NCBI GenBank assembly: GCA_002167215.1
Contig: NHDS01000028.1
Location: 117,746-123,010 of the forward strand
Direction: 5' to 3'
Length of the DNA stretch: 5,265 nt
Origin: Pelagibacteraceae bacterium TMED65
Lineage (GTDB): Bacteria; Pseudomonadota; Alphaproteobacteria; TMED127
In this document: positions 1 to 5,265 of the stretch, one piece after another
How positions within the stretch are numbered: the stretch's first letter is position 1
Layout: the number at the start of each line of letters is the position of its first letter
The notes under the pieces: generated by a model
Seen by the model: only the letters and a program-made list of their open reading frames with translations
What the model was told of the DNA's origin: nothing
Databases searched by the model: none
Program-made: the position numbers and the translations under genes

Positions 1-293
1 ACAGAGACGTTACTAGCATCACTGATTTCACCATCGGTTCTATGTCTGATAAAAATTGGTTTTCCTCGCCACATAACTGTTAAGCTTTGACCTTCTTCAA
101 CTGGCGAAAGGTCAACCTCAGTTGTAGATAGGGCCAAAACATCTTTAGCAGGATTCATTGTATCGATCAGAGAGAAAACCGTTATGGCTCCTCCAGCAAC
201 AGCAAGACCTGCAGTAGTTACAAATAAGAAATCTCTCTTGTCTTCATCAACGGAGGTGTTTGAATTCTTATTTTTTATTTCTTTTTCAGACAT
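1..293 (-). CDS. petA: Rieske iron-sulfur subunit of cytochrome bc1 complex, N-terminal part (partial)
   Basis: This is the first 97 codons of the ubiquinol-cytochrome c reductase iron-sulfur subunit; the C-terminal part, with the CxH and CxxH cluster ligands, lies beyond the left edge. The protein carries the 2Fe-2S centre that takes electrons from ubiquinol and passes them to cytochrome c1 at the periplasmic face. Seen in the translation: a polar N-terminus (residues 1-18), a twin-arginine-like motif DKRDFL (18-23), a glycine/alanine-rich membrane anchor (about 24-43), then the family-typical LIDTMNPAKDVLAL (42-55) and the start of the Rieske fold with WRGKPIFIRHRT (75-86). The motif has Lys-Arg where most homologues have Arg-Arg. 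The ATG at 293 gives the usual family N-terminus. No Shine-Dalgarno sequence is visible. hemF is divergent, 73 bases away. Identification is firm despite truncation. Confidence 0.93.
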   Translation of the reverse strand, partial: MSEKEIKNKNSNTSVDEDKRDFLFVTTAGLAVAGGAITVFSLIDTMNPAKDVLALSTTEVDLSPVEEGQSLTVMWRGKPIFIRHRTDGEISDASNVS

Positions 294-366
294 TGTTTAA
301 TAATCATACAAATTAATTATACTATAAAAATCTAGTTATAATATAAAAAATTTAAAGTACAAAACA
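294..366. promoter_or_regulatory. Divergent petA/hemF intergenic region with back-to-back -10-like boxes
   Basis: This 73-base, almost pure A/T gap must carry the promoters of both divergent genes. On the + strand a perfect TATAAT lies at 337-342, which would give hemF a leader of about 18 bases. On the - strand TATAAT reads from 321 to 316, which would give petA a leader of about 16 bases. Neither has a convincing -35 hexamer at the right distance, and in DNA this A/T-rich such hexamers arise easily by chance. Both genes also lack a recognisable ribosome binding site. The placement is plausible, but the exact promoters are a guess. Confidence 0.4.
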
Positions 367-1224
367 ATGAAAAATATCAATGATAAGAAAAAGATTTCCT
401 CAAAATGGTTTAAAAAACTTCAAAAAGGGATTTGTGATCAATTAGAATTAATTGAAACAAATTATTCAGATTCAAGTAATAAATTTAAAAAAAAAAAATG
501 GTTACGTGATAAAAATGGATCGAAAGATTTGGGTGGAGGAGAAATGAGGCTTTTAAGAGGTAAAATTTTCGAAAAAGCAGGAGTAAATGTATCCACTGTT
601 TTCGGAGAATTATCCCATAAATTAACGAAAAAAATTCCTGGAACAAATAAAAATTCAGAATTCTGGGCATCTGGGATCTCCTTAGTAATTCATCCCATGT
701 CTCCCAAAGTACCAGCAATTCATATGAATACAAGATTTATTTCAACAGAGAAATCTTGGTTTGGAGGAGGAATTGATATAACACCTAGTGATAAAAATTC
801 TCAAGAATCATTAAAAATTGCTAGTTTCTTTCACAAAGAACTGGAAAAAATTTGTGAGGCATACAAAAAAGGTAGTTATGTAAAATATAAAAAATGGTGT
901 GATGAATATTTTTTTTTACCACATAGAAACGAATCTAGAGGATTAGGAGGTATTTTCTTTGATTATATTGATTCTGGTTGTTGGAATGACGATATGCTAT
1001 TTATAGAAAGTGTAGGAAAAACATTTTTGGAAGTATATAAAAGAATAGTAAAAGATACTGTAAAGTTGAAATGGAATGCGAAAGATAAAGAACTTCAATC
1101 TCATAGAAGGTCAAGATATGTGGAATTCAATCTATTGCATGATAGAGGAACTAAATTTGGATTAGAGACAGATGGGAATATTGAAGCTATTTTCATGTCA
1201 TTACCTCCATCAGCTTCATGGTAA
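367..1224 (+). CDS. hemF: Oxygen-dependent coproporphyrinogen III oxidase
   Basis: HemF oxidatively decarboxylates two propionate side chains of coproporphyrinogen III to vinyl groups, giving protoporphyrinogen IX, with O2 as electron acceptor. It is a cytosolic, usually dimeric enzyme of haem synthesis. The 285-residue protein is full length for an alphaproteobacterial HemF and shows the conserved blocks in order: GGGEMRLLRG (56-65) running into FEKAGVNVSTVFGEL (68-82); ASGISLVIHP (101-110) and PAIHMNTRF (116-124), with the candidate active-site histidines H109 and H119; WFGGGIDITP (131-140); FFLPHRNESRGLGGIFFDY (182-200, H186); and RRSRYVEFNLLHDRGTKFGL (247-266). It ends at SLPPSASW, close to where other alphaproteobacterial HemFs end. 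The ATG at 367 has no clear Shine-Dalgarno sequence. A 12-base A run (487-498) lies inside the gene and encodes part of a Lys stretch at 41-44. The neighbour petA is another aerobic respiration gene. The last nine bases overlap the convergent nucleotidyltransferase gene. Confidence 0.97.
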   Translation: MKNINDKKKISSKWFKKLQKGICDQLELIETNYSDSSNKFKKKKWLRDKNGSKDLGGGEMRLLRGKIFEKAGVNVSTVFGELSHKLTKKIPGTNKNSEFWASGISLVIHPMSPKVPAIHMNTRFISTEKSWFGGGIDITPSDKNSQESLKIASFFHKELEKICEAYKKGSYVKYKKWCDEYFFLPHRNESRGLGGIFFDYIDSGCWNDDMLFIESVGKTFLEVYKRIVKDTVKLKWNAKDKELQSHRRSRYVEFNLLHDRGTKFGLETDGNIEAIFMSLPPSASW

Positions 1225-2430
1225 AAGTTTTTTTGAATAATTTAAGCATTCGTTTTTATTTTTGGTAAACTTTTTTCTTATCCACCACTTTTCTACTGTT
1301 TTGATAACTTCTCCTAAATATTTTCCAGGCTCAAAACCTAATTTAATTAAGTCGTTTCCTCTTAGAGGAAATTTTTTTTTTCTAAATATCTCAATCCTTT
1401 TTAAGAGAAAATGAATTTTGAGACTATCCAAATTTTTATCAAAAGAATCAATGAGTAATTGATCCACCAGTTGATTTTTTTTATGTTTATACAAGTTAAA
1501 ATTAATATCATATTCTTCAAATTCTTTAAAAAATACAACTTTCTTTAACCTTTTTTTTAATTTCTGTTCAGCATTGTAGTCAAAAAATTTTGGAAGTTTT
1601 CTTTTGGTTCTTAATAAGAATTTAAGTCTTCTTTCAAAACTCTCTTTTTTTATTTTAGACTCTAATCTACAAAAAAGAGAGAAATTTTCAAAATTAAGTT
1701 TTGTTTCGATTGAACTCTCGATTAAGGTCTTTAATTTGTTAACAATCGAAATCTTTTTCAAACTTTCGTCCAGCAAAATCAGCTTCAATTCTTTTATTCT
1801 TCTATTATAAGATAACTTTTTAAGTTTACTTGAGCTTTGATTACAAATATTCAAATATTTCGTATTAACTTTTCCTGAAATTTGTAATGAAAAACGGATA
1901 AATCGAAGAATTCGTAGATGATCCTCATTAATTCTTGATTGAATGTTGCCGATAAATTTTATTTTTTTTTTGTTTAAATCATTTATTCCATTATTAGGGT
2001 CATATAAATTTCCTTTAGTATCGCAGTATACAGAGTTAAAAGTAAAATCTCTTCTTTTGGAATCATCGTTCAAACTGTTAGTAAAACTTGTTACTGCCCA
2101 TCTTCCATCTGTTTCAATATCATTTCTCATTGACGTAATATCAAATTTGAAACCTTTTCTTACAACAACGAGTGATCCAAATTTGGAACCGATTTCCAGA
2201 AACTTTATTTTATGCTTCTTGAGGCATTTCACCAATGAATCATATGTAACATCAACTACAAGGTCAGGGTGAGAAATTATTTTCTTATTGAGAATTAAAT
2301 TTCTTACATTACCACCTACTATATAAATTTTACCTCTTTCTACCTTTAATATCTTTTCTATGTCTCTTATAAGTTTTATTGGAAGTCCAATTTTTTTACA
2401 CAAATGATTAAAATTTTTAATCTTTCTCAT
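1216..2430 (-). CDS. cca: Class II tRNA nucleotidyltransferase (CCA-adding / poly(A) polymerase family)
   Basis: This family adds CCA, or A, to RNA 3' ends; in alphaproteobacteria the single member normally matures and repairs tRNA 3' termini. The 404-residue protein is full length. Seen: the head motif IVGGNVRN (37-44); the region that should hold the catalytic DxD, here HPDLVVDV (54-61); FDITSMRNDIETDGR (96-110); RRDFTFNSVY (126-135); the nucleotide-selecting EDxxR motif as EDHLRILRFIRF (169-180); a Lys-rich helical neck and body; and the tail FPLRGNDLIKLGF (354-366) with LGEVIKTVEKWW (372-383), typical of alphaproteobacterial members. The second Asp of DxD appears to be Val58, which may affect catalysis. 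Asn44 in place of Asp is, as I recall, common in alphaproteobacterial homologues. I chose the ATG at 2430, not the TTG at 2433, because ATG is the usual start and an AGGG sits upstream at suitable spacing. The start overlaps the DUF6111-like gene by 14 bases, so the two are probably translationally coupled. The family is certain; activity is less so. Confidence 0.9.
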   Translation of the reverse strand: MRKIKNFNHLCKKIGLPIKLIRDIEKILKVERGKIYIVGGNVRNLILNKKIISHPDLVVDVTYDSLVKCLKKHKIKFLEIGSKFGSLVVVRKGFKFDITSMRNDIETDGRWAVTSFTNSLNDDSKRRDFTFNSVYCDTKGNLYDPNNGINDLNKKKIKFIGNIQSRINEDHLRILRFIRFSLQISGKVNTKYLNICNQSSSKLKKLSYNRRIKELKLILLDESLKKISIVNKLKTLIESSIETKLNFENFSLFCRLESKIKKESFERRLKFLLRTKRKLPKFFDYNAEQKLKKRLKKVVFFKEFEEYDINFNLYKHKKNQLVDQLLIDSFDKNLDSLKIHFLLKRIEIFRKKKFPLRGNDLIKLGFEPGKYLGEVIKTVEKWWIRKKFTKNKNECLNYSKKLLP

Positions 2431-2653
2431 CAAAATACCCTGGAATTACTTTTTCTCCATCGTAAATAGGAGGTATATATATTAAATCTTCTCTATTGTT
2501 CTCATTAAAAAAAAAGAAGTAAATTAGAACGAAAATGATAATTGAAATAGTCACTATAGAGATTAAAAAAATATTTTTCTCGGATTTTTTAACAAGAACG
2601 TAAAAAGAGAACGTAATAAATATTAGTAATAGAAAAATTAATGCTTTAATCAT
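2417..2653 (-). CDS. Small two-helix membrane protein, DUF6111-like
   Basis: This 78-residue protein has no known function. It has two hydrophobic helices (about 4-21 and 28-49) joined by a short charged loop VKKSEKN (21-27), then a polar tail (50-78) containing IYIPPIYDGEKVIPGYF (58-74). The tail pattern, a YxPP segment, then an acidic-Gly turn, then a V-P-G-x-F ending, matches my memory of the small DUF6111 membrane proteins encoded directly upstream of the CCA/poly(A) polymerase gene in many alphaproteobacteria. The gene position here is the same. By the positive-inside rule the charged loop is probably cytoplasmic, which would leave both ends periplasmic; this is inference. The ATG at 2653 is the only good start and has no clear ribosome binding site. 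Its 3' end overlaps the next gene by 14 bases. That overlap, the conserved-looking tail and the gene order argue that it is real and not a chance reading frame. Confidence 0.75.
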   Translation of the reverse strand: MIKALIFLLLIFITFSFYVLVKKSEKNIFLISIVTISIIIFVLIYFFFFNENNREDLIYIPPIYDGEKVIPGYFDEKD

Positions 2654-2715
2654 ATTGAAAAAAATATTATCTTATTCTTGCCAACAATATCAACAATATT
2701 TCTTAAAGTAATTAA
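2654..2715. promoter_or_regulatory. Divergent intergenic gap with a 9-bp tandem repeat
   Basis: This 62-base gap lies between the divergent DUF6111-like gene and eipB and should contain promoters for both directions. It holds a perfect tandem duplication of CAACAATAT (2682-2690 and 2691-2699). A TTGCCA at 2678-2683 could be a -35 for eipB, but the matching -10 (TCTTAA, 2701-2706) is weak and would leave almost no leader. I cannot assign promoters with confidence. Confidence 0.3.
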
Positions 2716-3516
2716 ATGAAAATTTTAAACAAACTATTAATTCTTACCATACTAACACAATTCACGTTTTTTTTAAAAAAAGCACATGCTAAACTGTTAT
2801 CCTTTCAAAGTGAATATAACATATCACTCGGAAAAACAGATTCGCCAAGACTTCCAGGCAGAACTTATGTTGATAAGGCCTCTGGCTATCTTCTTATTGA
2901 TTGGATAAATAACTGCGAGGAGTCTTGGGTAACCACGCAGAGAATGATGACCAAATTTATTAACTCACATGGTGTTGGAACTGTTAGTGAGATAAATTAT
3001 TCTTTAAATGAGCTAGTAAATGAAAATAAAATGGAATTTGTACTTGAGATTAAGGAGAATGCTGAACTTGTTGATAGACACTTTGGAAAAGCTGAAAAAA
3101 AAGACACACTTGTAGTCAAATTTGTTGAAAAGGACAAAACATTTGAGTTTTCAGAGGATATCATTTTTCCACACCACTTCTTAGAGGAGATTATTAACAA
3201 TTTTGAGTCTAACAAAAAAATGATTGTAAGAAATGTTTATGAAGGAACTATTCCTGAAAAATTTTTCAACATCTCCGTTTTTTTTACTGATGAGACTGTT
3301 ACTTTTGACAAGAAGATTCTTCCAAATGGAGTTGTAAATGAATTTAAAAAAATAAGAATGGCATACTACCAAGATAAATTACAAACGCCTATTTTTGAAC
3401 AAACTGTTCATCTTAACAATCAAGGTATAGCAAGTTATTTTAGATACGATTATCCTGATTATTCTCTGGAATTAAATCTTAAGAAGTTAAATTTAACTCC
3501 CTTAGATTGTAGATGA
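2716..3516 (+). CDS. eipB: Periplasmic cell envelope integrity protein, EipB/DUF1849 family
   Basis: The family is named after EipB of Brucella abortus, a periplasmic beta-spiral protein needed for normal envelope integrity and widespread in alphaproteobacteria; its biochemical role is not settled. The 266-residue protein has a signal peptide (1-25: Lys near the N-terminus, hydrophobic core 7-20, AHA before the predicted cut at K26). The mature part opens with the family-like LLSFQSEYNISLGK (27-40), then GYLLIDWINNCEESW (57-71), where homologues have a Y-x-W-x-D-x-C-x-G-W-type segment. FPHHFLEEII (residues 155-164) matches the family's F-P-x-x-H segment, and the end is NLTPLDCR. Only two cysteines are present, C67 and C265, matching the conserved disulfide pair of the family at the start and very end of the domain. 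The ATG at 2716 gives a complete signal peptide; no strong ribosome binding site precedes it. It is a single gene, closed by a hairpin two bases after the stop. Confidence 0.85.
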   Translation: MKILNKLLILTILTQFTFFLKKAHAKLLSFQSEYNISLGKTDSPRLPGRTYVDKASGYLLIDWINNCEESWVTTQRMMTKFINSHGVGTVSEINYSLNELVNENKMEFVLEIKENAELVDRHFGKAEKKDTLVVKFVEKDKTFEFSEDIIFPHHFLEEIINNFESNKKMIVRNVYEGTIPEKFFNISVFFTDETVTFDKKILPNGVVNEFKKIRMAYYQDKLQTPIFEQTVHLNNQGIASYFRYDYPDYSLELNLKKLNLTPLDCR

Positions 3517-3517
3517 A

Positions 3518-3550
3518 ATAAGCGGATTTTATTTAATAAAATCCGCTTAT
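3518..3550. terminator. Bidirectional hairpin terminator between eipB and amt
   Basis: A perfect 15-bp inverted repeat, ATAAGCGGATTTTAT (3518-3532) and its exact complement (3536-3550), is separated by a 3-base loop. It starts two bases after the eipB stop codon and lies 15 bases beyond the amt stop on the other strand. The gene pair is convergent, so it can serve both. There is no long T run right after the stem on either side, and the T-rich stretch is inside the stem, so it may work less simply than a textbook intrinsic terminator. Confidence 0.8.
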
Positions 3551-3565
3551 ACTTGGGGAGACTTG

Positions 3566-4909
3566 TTATTTTTTGTTAAAATCAGGATATGATACAGTTC
3601 CTAATTCACTCATATCAAGACCATACTCTTCGTCATCTTTAGATGCTCTAATACCAATTACAGTCTTAATAAGGAACCAAACCAATAAACTGGAAATAAG
3701 TGCGAAAGCTCCATAAGAAACAACACCTATAAATTGAACACCAAGTTTAGCGTCAGGATTTGTCCACGCTACAACAAGGGTTCCCCAGATTCCTGCAAAA
3801 AGGTGGGCTGGTATAGCACCTACAACATCATCTATTTTAAGCATGTCAAGAAGCTTCATACCATACATACAAATAACACCACCAATTGCTCCAATTATTA
3901 CTGCTTGTCCCATAGAGGGTGTCAGTGGTTCAGCTGTAATTGCAACTAGTCCAGCAATTGCTCCATTGAGAGTAGCAGCAATATTTGTATGACTATTTGT
4001 GGCTTTACTCACTATCATACATGCTAATACACCGCCGGCTGCAGCTAGATTTGTATTTACAAATATATCAGCTACTGCGGTTGCATCGGCACCAGAACCA
4101 AGTGCTAGTTGAGAACCTCCGTTAAAGCCAAACCATCCCAACCAAAGAATAAACACACCTAGTGTTGTCATCGGCATAGAACAGCCAGGAATAACATTTA
4201 CAGAACCATCTGCAGAGTATTTTCCATCTCTAGATCCTAGTAATATAGCTCCAGCTAAGGCTGCCCATCCACCTACTGAATGAACTAAAGTTGAGCCTGC
4301 GAAATCAGAAAATCCCATTTCACTAAGCCATCCTCCACCCCACTGCCATGAGCCTGCAATTGGATAAATTAATGCAGTAAGGATTGCAGTAAAGAGGAAA
4401 AAAGGCCAAATCAAGATACGTTCAGCAAGTGCACCCGAAACAATTGATGCTGTAGTAGCTACAAAAACCATTTGAAAATACCAATCGGATGCAGCTGCAT
4501 ATCCTGTTTCTAAGTCGACATCAGAACTTCTATCAAAAATAGAAAATGAACCTATGTAGCCTCCATCAACTCCATCATACATTAGATTATATCCTACTAG
4601 ATAATACATGAACCCTGCTATTGAAAAGAGTCCTATATTCTTTAGACAAATAACTGCTGTGTTTTTACTTCTTACCTGGCCTGCTTCAAGCATACAAAAA
4701 CCGGCAGCCATGAACATTACCAGAAAACCGCAAACTAAAAAAAGAAACGTATTAAGTATATACGCAACTTCTGGTGAAACAGCCGGAGCTGCTTCAGGCG
4801 CACCTGCACTTAGATTAGTTGAAAATAATACTAAAAATACAAATAGAGATGTATTAATTAAATTCTTAAAATCAAATGAGATGCTTTTTTTTAAAATATT
4901 AGCTATCAT
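3566..4909 (-). CDS. amt: Ammonium transporter (Amt family)
   Basis: This inner-membrane channel takes up ammonium/ammonia for nitrogen assimilation and is normally a trimer. The 447-residue protein has an N-terminal signal-peptide-like segment (hydrophobic core about 21-30, cut near 35-37) followed by the 11-helix Amt core. Family marks seen: GFCMLEAGQVRSKN (70-83); WYFQMVFVATTASIVSGALAER (143-164, split here by a candidate Phe gate at F149); WGGGWL (190-195); SDFAGSTLVHSVGG (201-214), with D202 and the first pore histidine H210; WLGWFGFNGGS (256-266); VVGAIPAHLFAGIWGTL (362-378), with the second pore histidine H369; and the cytoplasmic tail GLDMSELGTVSYPDF (430-444), the segment through which subunits communicate. 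All key residues are intact. The ATG at 4909 follows a strong AAGGGAG ribosome binding site. No glnK/PII gene is adjacent, unlike the common glnK-amtB pairing. The sigma-54-like site upstream suggests nitrogen control. Confidence 0.97.
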   Translation of the reverse strand: MIANILKKSISFDFKNLINTSLFVFLVLFSTNLSAGAPEAAPAVSPEVAYILNTFLFLVCGFLVMFMAAGFCMLEAGQVRSKNTAVICLKNIGLFSIAGFMYYLVGYNLMYDGVDGGYIGSFSIFDRSSDVDLETGYAAASDWYFQMVFVATTASIVSGALAERILIWPFFLFTAILTALIYPIAGSWQWGGGWLSEMGFSDFAGSTLVHSVGGWAALAGAILLGSRDGKYSADGSVNVIPGCSMPMTTLGVFILWLGWFGFNGGSQLALGSGADATAVADIFVNTNLAAAGGVLACMIVSKATNSHTNIAATLNGAIAGLVAITAEPLTPSMGQAVIIGAIGGVICMYGMKLLDMLKIDDVVGAIPAHLFAGIWGTLVVAWTNPDAKLGVQFIGVVSYGAFALISSLLVWFLIKTVIGIRASKDDEEYGLDMSELGTVSYPDFNKK

Positions 4910-4913
4910 ATTT

Positions 4914-4920
4914 TCTCCCT
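4914..4920 (-). promoter_or_regulatory. Strong ribosome binding site of amt
   Basis: On the minus strand AAGGGAG sits four bases before the amt ATG at 4909. It is the clearest Shine-Dalgarno sequence of any gene in the window; most of the others show none. It fixes the amt start and suggests high translation. Confidence 0.75.
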
Positions 4921-4947
4921 TATGACATTGTTATTAAAAACTAAATA

Positions 4948-4963
4948 TGCACAAAGCATGCCA
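4948..4963 (-). promoter_or_regulatory. Sigma-54-like -24/-12 promoter of amt
   Basis: On the minus strand, 4963 to 4948 reads TGGCATGCTTTGTGCA. This matches the sigma-54 consensus TGGCACG-N4-TTGC at the essential GG (4962-4961) and GC (4950-4949) with the exact spacing, and differs at two consensus positions (C to T and T to G). Transcription would start near 4937, giving a leader of about 27 bases that ends in the strong amt ribosome binding site, which is a sensible geometry. Sigma-54 control of ammonium transporters is common in Proteobacteria. The caveat is that highly reduced SAR11-type genomes are, as far as I recall, without RpoN, so chance is possible. Confidence 0.5.
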
Positions 4964-4996
4964 TACGGAAACTAAATAAAGTAAACCCTTGATAAT

Positions 4997-5050
4997 ATTG
5001 ACTATTTTTTTTAAATTAATTGCAATTGTTTGTTTAATTGACTATTTTTT
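4997..5050. repeat. 14-bp direct repeat pair, 40-bp period, in the amt upstream region
   Basis: ATTGACTATTTTTT occurs at 4997-5010 and again, identically, at 5037-5050. Between the copies is the perfect 10-bp palindrome AATTGCAATT (5018-5027). Relative to the inferred amt start near 4937 the copies lie about 60-75 and 100-115 bases upstream, where activators of sigma-54 promoters usually bind. Each copy also contains TTGACT, a good -35 hexamer for the rightward gene, but no matching -10 is clear. The repeat is seen directly; a regulatory role is inference. Confidence 0.5.
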
Positions 5051-5085
5051 AAGCTATATTCATTAATTGATTAATTTTTATACTT

Positions 5086-5265
5086 ATGCAGGAAAGATAT
5101 TTAGGAGATATTCATGATTATTTTAAGTTTTTATTTCTCAAGTTTTTGAGTAAGACTTTAAAAATTAAAATAGGTTTAAATTGGTTTCTTGTTGATCCAA
5201 ATGATATAGGAGAAAAAGAAAAAAATAAAAATGATGGTGAAAAAAGAAAATACTTATATGACGTT
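5086..5265 (+). CDS. Uncharacterised protein with N-terminal RYxGDIxD motif (partial)
   Basis: An open frame of 60 codons runs from the ATG at 5086 to the right edge with no stop. It begins MQERYLGDIHDYFKF and continues with LKIKIGLNWFLVDPND (25-40), KNDGEKRKYLYD (48-59). I recognise the pattern from a widespread family of hypothetical bacterial proteins that open M-x-x-R-Y-x-G-D-I-x-D-(F/Y)-x-K and follow with L-G-V-x-W-Y-L-V, then N-D-G and Y-L. I know no established function for it and do not propose one. The match begins exactly at the ATG, which supports this start, but no ribosome binding site is visible before it. A TATACT at 5079-5084 lies too close to the ATG to be its promoter. It is divergent from amt and shares the 176-base upstream gap. 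The remainder lies outside the window. Confidence 0.7.
   Translation, partial: MQERYLGDIHDYFKFLFLKFLSKTLKIKIGLNWFLVDPNDIGEKEKNKNDGEKRKYLYDV

Noticed and set aside
1195..1224. Apparent C-terminal truncation of HemF compared with the E. coli enzyme
   Set aside because: Alphaproteobacterial HemFs, as I recall them, end shortly after the SLPP-x-x-x-W segment, so this end is normal.
1943..2272. Rightward open frame opposite the nucleotidyltransferase gene
   Set aside because: It is antisense to conserved catalytic motifs and has no family-like content; it is a shadow of the real gene.
2299..2310. Asn in place of Asp in the GGxVRD motif of the nucleotidyltransferase
   Set aside because: GGxVRN is common in alphaproteobacterial members as I remember them, so I did not count it as a lost catalytic residue.
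2431..2433. TTG codon as start of the nucleotidyltransferase gene
   Set aside because: The next codon is ATG (2430-2428) with an AGGG upstream at proper spacing, so the extra residue from TTG is unlikely.
4608..4925. Rightward open frame opposite the start of amt
   Set aside because: It is antisense to the well-supported Amt N-terminal region and lacks a recognisable domain.
4910..5085. Possible riboswitch or small RNA in the amt upstream gap
   Set aside because: Apart from the sigma-54-like site, the repeats and a short palindrome, the region is A/T-rich with no stable structure that I can see, and the inferred leader is only about 27 bases.
5114..5149. ATG with a strong AGGAG site (5104-5108) starting an 11-codon reading frame inside the right-edge gene
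   Set aside because: The frame is very short and out of phase, and the AGGAG is explained by codons for the conserved Leu-Gly-Asp segment of the RYxGDI protein.

Overview
This is an AT-rich, gene-dense window from a streamlined alphaproteobacterium. The evidence is the tight packing (short intergenic gaps and two gene overlaps), heavy Lys/Asn/Ile use, and several families typical of alphaproteobacteria: a DUF1849/EipB periplasmic protein, a DUF6111-like small membrane protein next to a CCA/poly(A)-polymerase-type nucleotidyltransferase, and a Rieske protein gene beside hemF. A marine SAR11-like (Pelagibacterales) or similarly reduced lineage fits best. This is an inference from composition and content, because the window has no rRNA or other phylogenetic marker.

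Layout. 1-293 (-): N-terminal part of the Rieske iron-sulfur subunit of the cytochrome bc1 complex (petA), running off the left edge. 294-366: divergent promoter region. 367-1224 (+): complete hemF, oxygen-dependent coproporphyrinogen III oxidase. 1216-2430 (-): full-length class II tRNA nucleotidyltransferase-family gene, convergent with hemF and overlapping its last nine bases. 2417-2653 (-): 78-residue two-helix membrane protein (DUF6111-like), overlapping the start of the nucleotidyltransferase gene, so the two form an operon. 2654-2715: divergent intergenic gap. 2716-3516 (+): EipB/DUF1849 periplasmic protein with signal peptide and two cysteines. 3518-3550: a perfect 15-bp hairpin shared as terminator by the convergent genes either side. 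3566-4909 (-): ammonium transporter. 4910-5085: regulatory gap with a sigma-54-like -24/-12 element placed correctly for amt, plus a 14-bp direct repeat. 5086-5265 (+): start of an uncharacterised protein, cut by the right edge.

The genes are mostly core housekeeping: aerobic respiration (bc1) and haem synthesis side by side, tRNA 3'-end maturation, envelope integrity, and ammonium uptake. I see no mobile element, CRISPR array, RNA gene or obvious new multi-gene system. The points most worth a second look are the altered DxD metal-binding motif in the nucleotidyltransferase, the sigma-54-like promoter and repeat pair upstream of amt, and the uncharacterised gene at the right edge.
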